Translations under genes and position numbers: made by a program
From: Cordilura impudica
Taxonomy: Eukaryota > Arthropoda > Insecta > Diptera > Scathophagidae
DNA length: 64,000 nt
Assembly: GCA_963682025.1 (NCBI GenBank)
Contig: OY821517.1
Span: 104,596,505-104,660,504 of the forward strand
Reading direction: 5' to 3'
Notes under the pieces: generated by a model
Databases searched by the model: none
What the model was told of the DNA's origin: nothing
Seen by the model: the letters and a program-made list of their open reading frames with translations, nothing else
Shown here: positions 34,630 to 46,870 of the stretch, in pieces
Numbering within the stretch: position 1 is the stretch's first letter
Layout of the letters: every line of letters begins with the position of its first letter

Positions 34630-36178
34630 AGTTGGAACATATAATCTTAAGAGCTTTGAAGAAATTGCGTTTTACTCTAATCCTATATATTATATGTAGT
34701 TTATGTGTTTTAAAAATTTCTAGTTGACAACTTCATGCATAAAAATTCACAACATTTTCACAATGCAAAATATAAACAGCAAGAATGTCTTCTAAATGCT
34801 TTTTTTTTTTTGTTCTTTTTTTTACAATCTTAAGTAAAAGTATGTAATATGTAAATATTTTTGTTATCTTTAAAATATCATCCATATCAAAAATTTTTTT
34901 TATTTGTATTTCTGTTTGTGGTCAATTTTCTGTTCAGTCCGGTCGGTGTCGTTGCCTTTGACCATTATTTGACAACATGTAAATAAGCTTATAAATATGT
35001 AAATTTTTCATACTTCTTCAATGGGTTTAGTTAGGCCCAATTTACGTTACAACACATGAATCGATGTGGCATTGAATGCGGATGGCATGCGTAACAAAAT
35101 AAAATTATATAAAATAGATTTTTCAGAAACTTTTCATTCCATGTCATATAATAGTTAAGTAAGGTTTTCGGCTTCATTTTCAGTTGTCATGGTTAATAAA
35201 ATACAATTTTCTTATAATTTCCATATAAATTAAGATGTTCATAGATTTTTTGTCCTAAACAACACATCTCATCGTCATCTTTGAAAGACATTTATTTTCT
35301 TGACATTGTAATTATGAACTGATTTTTGGGCAGAGAGAAAAATTAAAATTATATGGGTAGTCCTTGTGATGACATATAGATAAGAAATTAATATAATAAA
35401 CATATAAATATCATGCAAATGAAGAGAATGAACATGCAAATTATGATATACTATACATATGAATGATTACAGTTAATGACAGAAACTGTTTAAATAAAAT
35501 AACTTAAAATTTGAAGAATAAAATTTAAAAATATAATAATGCCAAATAAAATGAAAACAAATGCAAGTATTTGTTTTATAATGCTCTCCAAATGTCGAGT
35601 ATCACGATGTGTCTGCGAAGAATTTTTTTATTTTTTCAGATTTATTGAATTTTTTTACAAATTTATTAAATAAATTTAAAATTTTAAATCTGTCATCAAT
35701 TATCCAATTTTTTTGCATTTCCACGCACAATTTATTGATATTTTTTTTTTTGCAATTTGTAATGAATTTAATTATAATAACCAACTGCTAAATGTTCACC
35801 TTTCAAATGCACAGTTCCATTTATTGCAATATATAAAATTATTTTTAAATTAAAAAAAAAAAAAATCCTTAAAACACACATTAGGAAAACGAACCCAGGT
35901 TTAAATCTACCAAAACATCACCCCAACTTTCTACATTTCGCCAATTCTACAAATAGACTCCGAGTCATCGACAAATTGAATTGGGATTCTGGAAATACGA
36001 GATTTTACCAGCAGAACTTTAACAAAACTCATCCAGGGATAAAATACAGGTTTAAATTTTTTTCAAAAAGAGATTGAAACAATTAATATTTTAACAAAAA
36101 TTTTAATCTATCAATTAAAAATATCACAACAATTTTTTGTTCTGCTCAGATGTGGCCATCGCATTATGCGAAAAAGGC
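34630..36178. other. Unannotated AT-rich DNA
   Basis: No gene. The opposed 60-codon frames at 35602-35791 arise because the sequence is nearly all A and T. Confidence 0.4.
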
Positions 36179-36680
36179 AGGTACTTTTTAAAAAAAAAGG
36201 TACTTTTTAAGAAAAGATACTTTTTAAGAAAAAGTAATTTTTAAGAAAAAGTAATTTTTAAGAAAAAGTAATTTTTTAAGAAAATATATGATTATAAGAA
36301 AGTGTTCTTATTTGAGGTATATATTAATTTTTAAGAAAGGTACTTATAAAGGTACTTTAAGAAAAATGCTTTTTAATAAAAGGTAATTTTTTTAAAAAAT
36401 TTAATTTTTTCAAAAAATTTCCTTTTTTCCGAAAATATACTTTTTTAAGAAAATTATCTTTTTTAAGACGATACTTTCTTACGAAATAATGCTTTTTAAA
36501 ACAAATGTACTTTTTAGGTAAAATTACTTTAAGAAAACGTACTTTTTTAAGAAAATTTAGTTTTTTAGGAAAAGCTATTTTTAGAAAATGTGCTTTCTTA
36601 AAAAAAATTTACTTTTTTTTAATAAAGTCAACTTTTTTAAGAGAAGTCAAATTTTTAGGTAAATGTACTTTTTTATATAA
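36179..36680. repeat. Satellite block 2 (AAGAAAAGGTACTTTTT type)
   Basis: Clear units such as GGTACTTTTTAAGAAAAGAT at about 36205, degrading rightward. Together with block 3 it flanks a SINE. Confidence 0.8.
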
Positions 36681-36685
36681 ATGGT

Positions 36686-36965
36686 GCGTGGTAAAGAAGA
36701 TGAAAGCATATATTTCAAAAATTCATAACTGCACTGTATTCTTAATCGGACCGGTTTCTGGCATTTCAGCCTTCATCAGCGATTTATTGAACATTGTGAT
36801 AATTGTTATGTTTTAATTGAATAGGTTGTTTCTATATGAAAAATTTTTTCTACTTTGGGCGGCCGTGAGGTTTTGAACCGTGAACCTTCACATACACTCG
36901 TACTTGTACTTTTTGGTCAGCGCTTTAACACACTCACCTAAAGTCAGGCCTACGAGCAGTGTGGT
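36686..36965 (-). mobile_element. tRNA-like SINE, copy 1 (empty site)
   Basis: Read leftward: ACTGCTCGTAGGCCTGACTT, TTAAAGCGCTGACC, then GGTTCAAAACC at 36879-36869, which fits a tRNA B box (GGTTCRANNCC); the A box is uncertain. The body ends GATGAAGGCTGAAATGCCAG, AAACCGGTCC and CTTTACCACGC. It matches copy 2 (48079-48713) but lacks the Helitron, so it supplies the empty site. Named a SINE by inference; no RNA secondary structure was computed. Confidence 0.65.
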
Positions 36966-37107
36966 TAGTTTTCAGTTTTCGTACCATACAGCTTTACTTT
37001 GTATTAATTTCAGAAGATACAACTCTGTCCAAACAAACAATCGTTATTTTTTGAATTTTGAATATTTTTTGCATTTATACTTCTAATTTCCACTATTCTC
37101 AGTTTTC

Positions 37108-37660
37108 GTTTTAAGATATTTTTTAAGAAGAGGTATTTTTTAAAGAAATCATAGAAAATTTACTTTTTTGGGAAAATATACTTTTATGTAGAAAATGTAC
37201 TTTTTTAAAAAAATTACTTTTTTAAGAATATGTACTTTTTAAGAACATTTACTTTTTGGAGATGTATTTTGTTAAGAAAAGTTAAATTTTTAATATAAGG
37301 TTCTTTTTGAAGAAAATGTAGTTTTTGAGGAAAAGGTAAAAATTTTGTTTTTAAGAAAATTAAAATTTTTAAGAAAAGTAAATTTTTTAAGAAAAGGTAA
37401 TTTAAAAAAAAAAAATGTCCTTTTGTAGATAAAGGTGCATTTTTAAGGAAAATCAACTTTTTTAAAGAAAATGTTCTTTGTTAAAAAAATGTTTTTTCTA
37501 AGAAATTTACTTTTTAATAAAATGTCCTTTTTTAATAAGAAGTACTTTTAAAAAAAAAAGTACATTCTTAGAAAATTGCATTTTTAAATTAAATGAGATT
37601 TCCTGAGGAAATATCCTGTTTTAAGTAAAAGTACTTTTTTTATTCACGAAAAGTGGTAAA
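37108..37660. repeat. Satellite block 3
   Basis: Same degenerate 18-20-base unit (TTTTTAAGAAAATGTACTTT). Lys/Phe/Leu frames (37214-37456) derive from it. Confidence 0.8.
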
Positions 37661-37789
37661 ATATACATTTCACATTTTTTGTTTATGTATTCATTTATTA
37701 TTTGGTGATTTTTAATGTCGAATTACCTAAAAATTCTTTCATGAATTCATTCATGATGAATGGTGTCTACATGGAGTCTACATACCAAA

Positions 37790-38110
37790 TTTCATATTCT
37801 TAGATTCAGTTGTTTCGAAGATGCAAAAATTTAACATTTCTTGGCCAATTATTGTTTCCCATTCTAAATTTCATATCTCTAGAAGAACATGTTATAAAGA
37901 TATAGAAAGCACCGTTTTTTATAATGTTGGCCCTGAAGAGGCGCCAAATACCCACTTCTTTACACCTGTAGGGCAACCTACATATAAATTTCATATCTCT
38001 AGATGGATATGTTATAAAGATACAAAAGGAACCGTTTTTTTGGCCACGCAGAGGGGCCAAATATCCATTTCTTTACACCTGTAGAACAACCTACATATCA
38101 AATTTCAAGT
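37790..38110 (+). repeat. ~122-bp tandem repeat, 2-3 units
   Basis: AAATTTCATATCTCTAGA starts at about 37866 and again at about 37987, each followed by acatgttataaagata/atatgttataaagata, an 'accgtttttt' block and CTTTACACCTGTAG-AACCTACATAT; a partial third unit begins near 38098. The matching frames on both strands come from the repeat. Origin unknown. Confidence 0.7.
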
Positions 38111-38929
38111 TCCTAACTTTGAGCGTTTGTTCTAAATGAATGAAGACGACAAATTAAAGCGCTACATATGCATAAGTGACGAGCTTTAAAAGAAAAATTA
38201 ACGTAGACCCCAATAATTTTATTTTAGGGTACCACGAAAAAGGGAGGGGGGAATATAATGATTAGATAAACATGAACACAAAATGTGAGTATAATCAATA
38301 AAATTAGGAAAAACACAACAAAATCTAAAAAGAAAAAATGCAAAGGTTTAGGGGAGGGGATGTCAAAGGTCATTGTGCGTTTTCCTTATTTATTGTTGTT
38401 TATCGCAAGAATATGATAAATAAAACTTATTTTTTTAAAGAAAAACATTACATTGAATTTTTTTATTTTGCTGTTTTAGAAAATAAAATTATTTTTCCAC
38501 AAAAAAAAAAGAGAAAAAGAAAAACAAACAAGAAACCGTACTAAAGGTATTTTCCTGTTAACATTTATAAGATAAAAAATTACAAACAAAATGATTAATT
38601 GCCAAGAGGATATTTCACTATTCACATAAAACAATATTAAATAAGGGTATACTACTAAGTGTGACCACTACTCTACAGGTATGTCCCAGCTTTAACATAT
38701 TTAATAAGAAGGCGAACAATGAGCACCTTGATCAACTGAGTTGACAATTGTGAACGAAATTGCAAAATATTTATGGAAAATGACTCATAATTACTTGTGA
38801 ATATTTTTTCATATAAAAATACATGAATTTAGCACTCGCAAATCGAAAAAAGACAGTGATGGAATTTGGGTTCGATTTGCCATCATACTTAATAATGTGA
38901 CACTGCTTTTGTCATAAAAAAGTTTGATA
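38111..38929. other. Unannotated AT-rich DNA
   Basis: No gene; frame 38338-38544 is Lys-rich and unrecognised. Confidence 0.4.
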
Positions 38930-39749
38930 GTTCAGTGACTTTTTGAATAAAAGATATTTTTTCGGCAAAAAAGTGTTTTATTTCTCCACTTTTTTATTCC
39001 TTCCAAATAGTAGGTTTTGTCAAGGTCTTAAAATATACTTTTGTTTCAGTGATGACAATTTCATTCGACCCAAATCTTTACCGAGCCATTTCTTCAGGTT
39101 TGGAAACAGGAAATAGTGGCAAGTGGTATTAAATCTGGAGAATATGCTGGATGGGCTAGCAGTTGGTAGCCAAATTTATGGATTCTTGTCATGGTGGAAT
39201 AGCATGTTTTACTTCGCCAAATGCGGTCGTTTTGCTTCGAATCAATGTCGGGTTTGTCAGCTGTGAATAATATTCACCGGCGATAGTTTTAACCTTTCCA
39301 AGGTAATCAATGTAAATGACAACGCACGCATTACAAGATACTGTCATGACCTTGTTAGGCCCATGTTCACCCGAACAAATCTACTGTTTTGACTGGTCCA
39401 TAGACTCTGGTATGTTCGTACAAGGTTACGAAACAGCCTGAAAACTCCTTCGAATAGAAGGAAGTGGTCACAAGGGTGGGTGTGAGTAATCGCGGCATCC
39501 ATCACGTGGATAGCTTTTTCATGTCCAAATATAAATGTAAAATGTGATTAGTTTAGATAACTACAGTCTCAGGCACTTTCCTTCTTCGATCGTCCAATAA
39601 CAATCCATTGATTTTATCGATGAATTTTGCGTGGCGACCTCTTTGGGGCGCACAAGGGAATTCAGTAAAGCACTCCTTAACCATTGAAGTTGATGGTGCA
39701 GATCCCCATAGTATTTAACAAAAAAAATAATGGTTTTTTCACTTTTCAT
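38930..39749 (-). pseudogene. mariner transposase relic (DD34D type)
   Basis: N-terminal pieces: LVRPKEVAT with SIKSMDCYWTIEEGKCLRL (about 39660-39561), the helix-turn-helix linker of mariner (GRPKEV--DENI-KIH), then LYLDMKKLSTWWMPR near 39520-39475. The central part is scrambled; the 39100-39360 region still matches mariner between the first and second Asp. C-terminal piece: LFPNLKKWLGKDLG (about 39120-39070), GRNKKVE near 38995. Many stops. A simple PYSPDLAPSD block cannot be read, so the catalytic core is lost. No clear TIRs. Confidence 0.65.
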
Positions 39750-39900
39750 TTTTTTAATTTTTGCAAAAATTTTAGTGGTAGTCTGCTTTCAATGGCTCTC
39801 ACACAAAAACTAACTTACACAGCTTCTTCAAGCCTACAGTAGTCTACTAACACACAGTAGTCTACTAACATATGGTACTTCAGAGGAGCAGCGTTGATTT

Positions 39901-40553
39901 TTAAACTCTTTCTTTTAACTCATACTCTCTGTCTGTATGTCTGTTTGTCTGTCTACCATGGGGCAATCCCACTCCCCCTCATCCAATTGATCTGAAACTT
40001 GGCCCATAGTCTTGTTATGACTATAGATAAATTTTGGCGTAGTCACACACAGTCTGCATAGTAACGCACAGTCACGGAGTGATTTAAGTCCCGTTTCCTC
40101 TTATCCGATCGATCTGAATCCTGCTCGATAGACTTGCTGTGAAAATGATTAACTTTGTCATAGTCACGCACAGTCACGCATAGTCAGGCACAGTCACGGA
40201 TCTGAAACTTGGCCCATAGTCTTGTTGTGACTATAGATTAATTTTGGGGTAGCCACGCATAGTCATGCATAATCATGCACAGTCACGGAGTGATTTAAAC
40301 CTCACTTCCGCTCATACGATCGATCTGAACTTTTTCCATAAACTTGTGGCCAAAGAATAATTTTAAGATAATCACACACAGTCACACATAGTCACGCACA
40401 GTCACGGAGTGATTTAAGCCCCATTTCCCCTCATCCAATCAATCTGAAACTTGGTCCATAGACTTAATGTGACCAAAGATTAATTTTAAAATAGTCACGC
40501 TTAGTCACGGAGAGATTCAAAACTCATATGCATAAGGAAAGAAAGAGTTTTAA
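39901..40553. mobile_element. TIR element with internal minisatellite, copy 4
   Basis: The best-preserved ends: TTAAACTCTTTCTTTTAACT and GAAAGAAAGAGTTTTAA. At least five units with ATCTGAAACTTGG-type words and 'agtcacgcacagtcacgg' subrepeats (about 39980-40500). Larger than the other copies by about one unit, so unit number varies between copies. Confidence 0.75.
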
Positions 40554-42264
40554 TCAAAACTTTGTTTTTATAGGTTATATTATTAATTAAGTACGACCGA
40601 AGCTCAAAAAGTCAAGGAGTTCTCAAACTGCCCCGTATTAGGAGTAATCTTAAAACTAGTGAAGATCACGAATTGAATTGAGAACATTTAATGTTATATT
40701 TACAAAAATATGATTAACAACCTTTCATCTGTTAAAAAAAAAACCATATATATATTTCAAAATATTTCGATAAATTGTGGGGTTATTTTTAAAATATTTT
40801 TACTTTACTAGTATTAATATATGTTTTATTACTCGAGTCTTACATTCGCATTCAGAAATATAATCGAACTTTCTGTGATATCATGTGCCTCAGATGGTGC
40901 TTCACAGTTTTAAAGAATTTTTTCTTTTACCGGTAAAAAAAAAAAAGTATAGTAACGATTTTTTATTTTTTTTTTTTTTTTTTTTATTATTATTATTTTT
41001 TTTTTTTTTTTTTTTTTTTTGACAAATTGCAAAAGCTCGTAACTAACGACAAAAAATTCCTAAAAATCTATGGCGGAAAAAATTAATGAATAAAGTTTTA
41101 ATAAATATATACAAGTACAAAATAACAATACCAACTTATTTTTTAATGGGAGTAATGAAACTGAAAATTACCACAAAGCGACAGAATAAAAAAGTTTTAA
41201 AATTCCATTTGTCGTGCAATATAAAATGCTAAATTAAACAAAACATTACTACTCGAGTAACTAAAATAAAAAAAAATTTTTTTTAAATCACAGCAAAATA
41301 TTAAAAAGCAGCAAATGAAATGAAATGCTTTTGCTCATGCTATTTCTCAATATTGTTGTTGACTTTTTAACTTTATCACTTTAAGCGCTACGAAGACAGC
41401 ATGCGACAAGTAGACAAATTGTGTGGAACTTTTTCTTCGTTTTCAATATCTAGTTATTAAGCTTTAAATCTGAGGGGGGAGGAAATCACTCTTTAGAAGA
41501 TGTATAAAGCAACCCATTTATTGCCTTAGCAGAAACAAACAAAGCACCAAAATTAATTTCAGCTATAATAAAACATGTTCACAGAACAATAGATAAAACT
41601 TCTAGAAAGACGCAGACAACAAAACTGAAAAAATTCATTCACACAGAATTTTACGAGCTCATTCTATAAAACGAAATGTCTGAAATTTATAGGAAAACAT
41701 TTTAAAAATATTAAAAAATATATATATATAATTTTTGATATAAGTTTTAAACGTTTCCAATATTATGTGGTAGTGAAGAAGAGAGCATGTTTTCTCTTGT
41801 TGTCAATGGACAACATATTTATATTTTTATTTAAACCATAAAAAATTTTTTTGCGTCTAAAAGAAATTATTTCCTTTAAAACTTAGTTTTTTCGCAAAAA
41901 ATGTTATTCCAACAATTTTTTTTTTTAATTTATCGACAACATGGTATGAAAATATTTGATACAGCATTTCATCACTCATTACATTAAATTGAATTATTAA
42001 ATCAAAAATTTGAATTCATATAATTTTTAAAACAACTTGTGTTTAAATCATTTGTAAAAATTTGTTTTTTAAAATAATTGTTTTAAATAATAATTTCCAT
42101 TGCAATTTTAGTGCAACTCTTTTTTCGCGATAGCTTCACTATTAAGACTATATCCCAAGTTAGGAACAAACAATCGTGTTATTAATGCTATCAATACATA
42201 AATAATAATAAGGGCCATAATTAGTAGAAACATAGTTTTCAAATTGAATAATCACTTTAATGTT
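40554..42264. other. Unannotated AT-rich DNA with poly-T
   Basis: Poly-T/TTA run at about 40959-41020; otherwise AT-rich with no gene seen. Confidence 0.4.
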
Positions 42265-42265
42265 T

Positions 42266-42490
42266 ATACCCTATGCCATTATGTGGTAAGGGTATAATGA
42301 GTTTATGCTGATGTTTGTAACTACCAAAAATATTTGACCTAGACCCATCCTTTCTTATACAGATCCACTCATAATAAACACTCTTAGTCGATTTAGTGAT
42401 GTCCATACGTCCATCCTTCCATGTGTTCGTGTGTGTTTATTATACCATATAATCAGTAGTCCAAAAGTAAACCCTGTAGAACAATTTACT
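42266..42490 (+). repeat. Repeat family I, copy e (truncated)
   Basis: Starts TATACCCTATGCCATTATGT and skips from the CCAT-run to the 'aatcagtagtccaaaagtaa' block, so ~250 bases are deleted inside, and it stops before the terminal palindrome. Confidence 0.75.
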
Positions 42491-42501
42491 TAAATGTATA
42501 A

Positions 42502-43122
42502 AAACAAGTAAGAAAATTATAGTCGGTCTAGACCGAACCTGACCATATTGGCAAAGTCACTTATATTTTGAAAAATTATATACAAACCAAATTTGAGAAA
42601 AATCTGTGCAATATTTTTGTTTTTTGATAGATTTAAGTGAAAATGTGGTAGCGGCGTTATATGGGGGCTATGACACAGAATTGCCACATGGGGTTTATTT
42701 TTTGACACCTTATAAATGGATGTAATAAATACACACAAACCCAATTTGACTGAGATCTATATGGTAATTTGGATCTTATGGTAATTTAAGTCGATTTCAT
42801 AGGGGTCATTTGTATGGGGACTAGGTCTGAACATGGACCGAATTTCACCAATTTCAATAGCGTTCATCCTATGGCCGATAAAAGCTTATATACTAAATTT
42901 CATTAAAATATATTCATATTTGCGGCCTATAGTTTGATTACAAGGTTTACATGGACACACAGACGGACCGACGGACGGACGGACGGACGAACATTGCTAA
43001 ATTTACTCAGAAAGTGATTCTGAGCCGATCGGTATAATAAAAGATGGGTCTAGGTCAAATATTTTTGGTAGTTACAAACAGCAGCATAAAGTCATTATAC
43101 CCAAACCACATAGTGGTATAGG
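42502..43122 (-). repeat. Repeat family I, copy f
   Basis: Opens AAACAAGTAAGAAAATTATA, keeps TCGGTCTAGACCGA, then jumps to CCTGACCATATTGGC (about 160 bases deleted), and ends ACCACATAGTGGTATAGGG. The hAT element at 43124 is inserted in its terminal GTATAGGGTATA. Confidence 0.8.
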
Positions 43123-43123
43123 G

Positions 43124-44322
43124 CAGTGATGGGCAAATTTTCGGCTCCTAAAATACTCAAAGTGCAAACGAGTGCTTGACAAAGGGCACAACTACTTGCG
43201 GGGAAAGGGAAACGAAAAAATTTTTACATCCAACCGTGCATGATGTTCATCGCACAAGAGTTGCGGAGAGACTAACATTGACAACAAATTTTCTTTCACC
43301 AAAGACTGCAATAGGGTTGCCGCCTCCCTCAATTAATGAATAAAAATTTTAACTGCAAATATCAAATGATAATTATATATAATTATTTGTTTGAAAATTA
43401 CAAATTTTACATTGACTTTACTTTTAAAAAATGAAACTAAACTTTCTTTTTTTTAAATTACAATTTTTAAGCTAATTTTAATAGATTTTGCAAATGTTGA
43501 AACTGTTCTATATATAAAGCATACAATTATGTGTAAGCGGCAACACTTTTCATTTTCGACGTCGCTCAACCAAGCACTGTGGTCAATAACATGTTTTTAA
43601 ATCGTAAATTTTCAAATTTTGTTTGTATGAAAAATTTTGTTTAACTTTTGTTAGAGTTTTTCTATATTTTAAATATTTTTATTTGCAGTATTTTCATAAT
43701 TTAATCATACCTATATATTCTTTAAGGTTGCAGTATTTGAAATTCCATTGTCGGGATTGATAAAATGACTGAAGTTTAGAAAATATATTGTAAATCTATC
43801 TATGAGATTTATTTTTAATCATTTAACTTAAAGCCTTGATAATTGTAAAAAATATTGGCAATTATGCCAAAAATTTAAATAAATGATAATACAAGATACA
43901 TTTTTTTATTGAAAATTGATTGAACATTATTCAAATTTGTCACTTAAATGTTTTGATAATTAGTTCTTTAATTTCTTTTATTTGTATGTTAATAATACTA
44001 TGATTGGAAAATATAAGTAAGTTTCTTAAATTCCAGTATATGTATTATTTAAATTTTATATTTTGTATTATGAGAATTTTGTGTTTATTCCACTGTACTT
44101 GTGGGCAAAGCATGTTGTCAAGCATGAGAAATATGAGAGTAGAGTAAGTACAGAGAGAGAGAGTAGAGAGAAATATGAAATATGAGAGTAAAGAATTTCA
44201 TTCTGCTCTTGTATTCCTTCCCTTCATGCTGGCTCTTGACTGTCCCCTTCGTCCAGCACTCAAGTGCAAACGGCTAGCTCGTAAGTGCAAAAGGCTCCTG
44301 CGAGCCAAATTGCCCATCCCTG
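43124..44322. mobile_element. 1,199-bp non-autonomous hAT element
   Basis: Ends CAGTGATGGGCAAATTTTCGG and the inverse GAGCCAAATTGCCCATCCCTG (left read CAGtGATGGGCAA, right CAGGGATGGGCAA), flanked by the same 8 bases GTATAGGG at 43116-43123 and 44323-44330. TIR form and 8-base duplication fit the hAT superfamily. No transposase frame inside; the left and right subterminal parts share 'gtgcaaacg' words. It sits at the junction between two family I pieces. Confidence 0.9.
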
Positions 44323-44330
44323 GTATAGGG

Positions 44331-45145
44331 TATAAATATTGCACAGACTTTTCTCAAATTTGGTTTGTATGCGTTTTTTATAAAAAAAAAACAAGTAAGA
44401 AAATTATAGTCGTCTAGACCGACTATACGATACCCTATAACATGCGTTTAGAGACCCTATCTCTCAGGCCCAACTAACTGGATATAAAAAATAAGCACAA
44501 ACCAAATTTGAGTAGGATTTTTATTAATTTTTTTGGCTGCAGATATGAAAAAGTTCATATCGGATACTATATCTATATGTGGACTATGCCCAAAAATGGA
44601 CCGATCCTGACCATGTTTGGTAAGGTCTCTCGTATTTTGCAAAAATATGTACAAACAAAATTTGAGAAGAATCAGTGCAATTTTTTGTTTTTTGATAGAT
44701 TTAAGTAAAGATCGGGAAGCAGCTCTATATGGGGCCTATGACTAAGAGTTGTCCCATATGGATCATTTTTGGACTACTGATTAATGGATGTAATAAACAC
44801 ATACAAACCCAATTTGACTAAGATTTATATGATAATTTGGATCTTATGGCAATTTAAGTCGATTTGATAGGGGTCATTTGTATGAGGGGTTAGGTCTGAA
44901 CATGGACCGATTCTCACCAATTTCAATAGCGTTCAGCCTATGGGCGATAAAAGCTTATATACCAAATTTCATTAAAATATATTCATATTTGCGACGGACG
45001 GACGGACGGACATCGTTAAATCGAATCAGATATTGATTCTGATTCGATCGGTATAATAAAAGATGGGTCTAGGTCAAATATTTTTGGTAGTTACAAACAG
45101 CAGCACAAAGTCATTATACCCAAACCATATAGTGGTATAGGGTAT
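44331..45145 (-). repeat. Repeat family I, copy g (plus a short opposed piece)
   Basis: 44331-44380 is a family I fragment in plus orientation (aaatattgcacagacttttc). From about 44391 a near full-length inverted copy runs AACAAGTAAGAAAATTATAG to ACCATATAGTGGTATAGGG. The GACG run is short here (44996-45010). Confidence 0.8.
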
Positions 45146-45149
45146 AATA

Positions 45150-45347
45150 AATGACTACCAAATATGGTCAGGATAGGACAAATTTTCGACCCACTCCGCA
45201 TAAAAAAACATCATCCGATATGAACTTTTTCATATCTGCAGGAAAAAAAATTTATAACAATGCCATTTAAATTTGGTAAGACCCTTTCTCTAAACGCATG
45301 GTGTCCTATAGTCGGTCCAGAGCAACTATAAATTCCTTACCTGTTTT
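45150..45347 (+). repeat. Repeat family I, copy h (3' part)
   Basis: GACTACCAAATATGGTCAGG, ATCCGATATGAACTTTTTCA and a decayed terminal palindrome, TAGTCGGTCCAGAGCAACTA, ending ccttacctgtttttt. Only the last ~200 bases of the family are present. Confidence 0.7.
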
Positions 45348-45699
45348 TTTTTTTTTTTTTTTTAATATATTTCTGCCCAATATGAAAAATATTATTTATT
45401 TTATTATTTAACAAAATTCAGATTTGAAAATACAGATAAAATCGGGAAAACTCAAAATTAAGGAAAACCAAGTTTTGGCTTATTTTGCACGCATAGCCCT
45501 ACCAAATTTCCAATCTATTAATTTTTCTTTATAAATAGCGAATTTTAAAATAATTTTCTCAAACTACAGGTCGATGATATTTGGTATATAAACTTTAATC
45601 AGCCATATGATGATCTCTGTTTAAATAGGTGGAATCCCGCCCTAAATAGCCATAGGATGCAGGTTCTTATTAGATTAGATTAGCAAGACTATAACTGGC

Positions 45700-46029
45700 C
45701 CTTGTACCCGTTCTAAATATCATCATTGATGCTCAGGCCTCACCTTACACAGTAATTGTATAACAAATCAATCATGATTTGTAAAATTTCTGCCGAGTCC
45801 GACAATAGAGCAATGTCGTCTGCGTACAATAATACTTTTACAACAGTGCTAGCAACTGTAGTGCCACCGGGTAAATGGTCAGGAAGATCGTTATCACAAA
45901 GCGAAAACAAAACTAGATTTAGCAAACATCCTTGCTTAACACCCTGGGGATTGTGAAAGAATCATAAAGTGAACTACCATTCCATACGCTTTTTATTTAT
46001 TTATTTATTTTTATTTTTATTTATTTATT

Positions 46030-46067
<38 letters not shown>

Positions 46068-46540
46068 AATATAAGTACCATTTTACGAGAAATACCTAAA
46101 AAACAAGGTTTATAAAATAACGAATTACGTGGAATGATATCAAATGTCGAAGAAAAATCCACAAAAAAGGCAAAAGTTTTCTTTTTACGAATAAAGCACA
46201 ACTTCACAATACTGGTTAAATTGACTAAGTATTAACCCAGTGAGATTTTCTACAAAATGTCGAGGAGAGATAACGCTCTATAGTCTGAAACACTATTTAT
46301 ACCAACTTTTTTAAATGAGGGTATTATAATAGAGTTCCGAAATGATTCAGGAATTTTCTGATGCATAAAAATTAAATTATATAGTGATAAAATTTCTTTA
46401 AAAAAACAATGCGGAGCATTTTTATAAAATTCATAACTAATTTTGTCCAGACCACGAGCCTTATTAGGTTAAGCAGATTTCAAAAACAAAATAACTTTTT
46501 TCACCTCAGAGGGGAAGTTTGAAAATCTGATGCATACAGA
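45700..46540 (-). pseudogene. Non-LTR reverse transcriptase relic
   Basis: Read leftward: KARGLDKISYEFYKNAPHCF (about 46470-46410), LYNLIFMHQKIPESFRNSII (about 46385-46325), SVSDYRALSLLDILYKI (about 46300-46245), TFAFFVDFSSTFDIIPRN (about 46175-46125; first catalytic Asp), and LPDHLPGG with LLYADDIALLSDSAEILQ (about 45885-45765; the YADD core). RT fingers and palm are thus present, with a TTTA/poly-T run (about 45990-46065) replacing the strand before the GV-QGC motif. The relic at 49430 (+) looks like the same family. Clade uncertain. Confidence 0.75.
45990..46065. repeat. TTTA/poly-T microsatellite
   Basis: TTTATTTATTTA units running into ~33 T, inside the RT relic. Confidence 0.85.
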
Positions 46541-46619
46541 AGAGATTTAAAATATTCCAAGATGTTTCACAACACCAAAATTGTTTCCCACCCTAGGGAT
46601 GCAATTTTTCATCGTTTAC

Positions 46620-46870
46620 ATTGTTTATATCGTGATCAAATCTGATATGTGTGTGTTTATTATATCCATAAATCACCATAGAATAGTAACATAGAGTACA
46701 GGACTAATTTTATTTATAGGTCCCATATAAAGAAGCCTCCCAATATTTACTTAACTATATCTTAAGGCTTACAACAAAAACATATTTTTCTTAAATCTGG
46801 TTTGTATATGTTGTTATAATATAAAAGTGACCTCATTAAACATGATCTTCATCGGATCATTTTTGGACTT
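46620..46870 (+). repeat. Repeat family I, decayed copy
   Basis: 'tgtgtgtttattatatccat', 'ataggtcccatataaag' and 'atcggatcatttttggact' appear in family order but are strongly diverged: an old copy. Confidence 0.5.
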
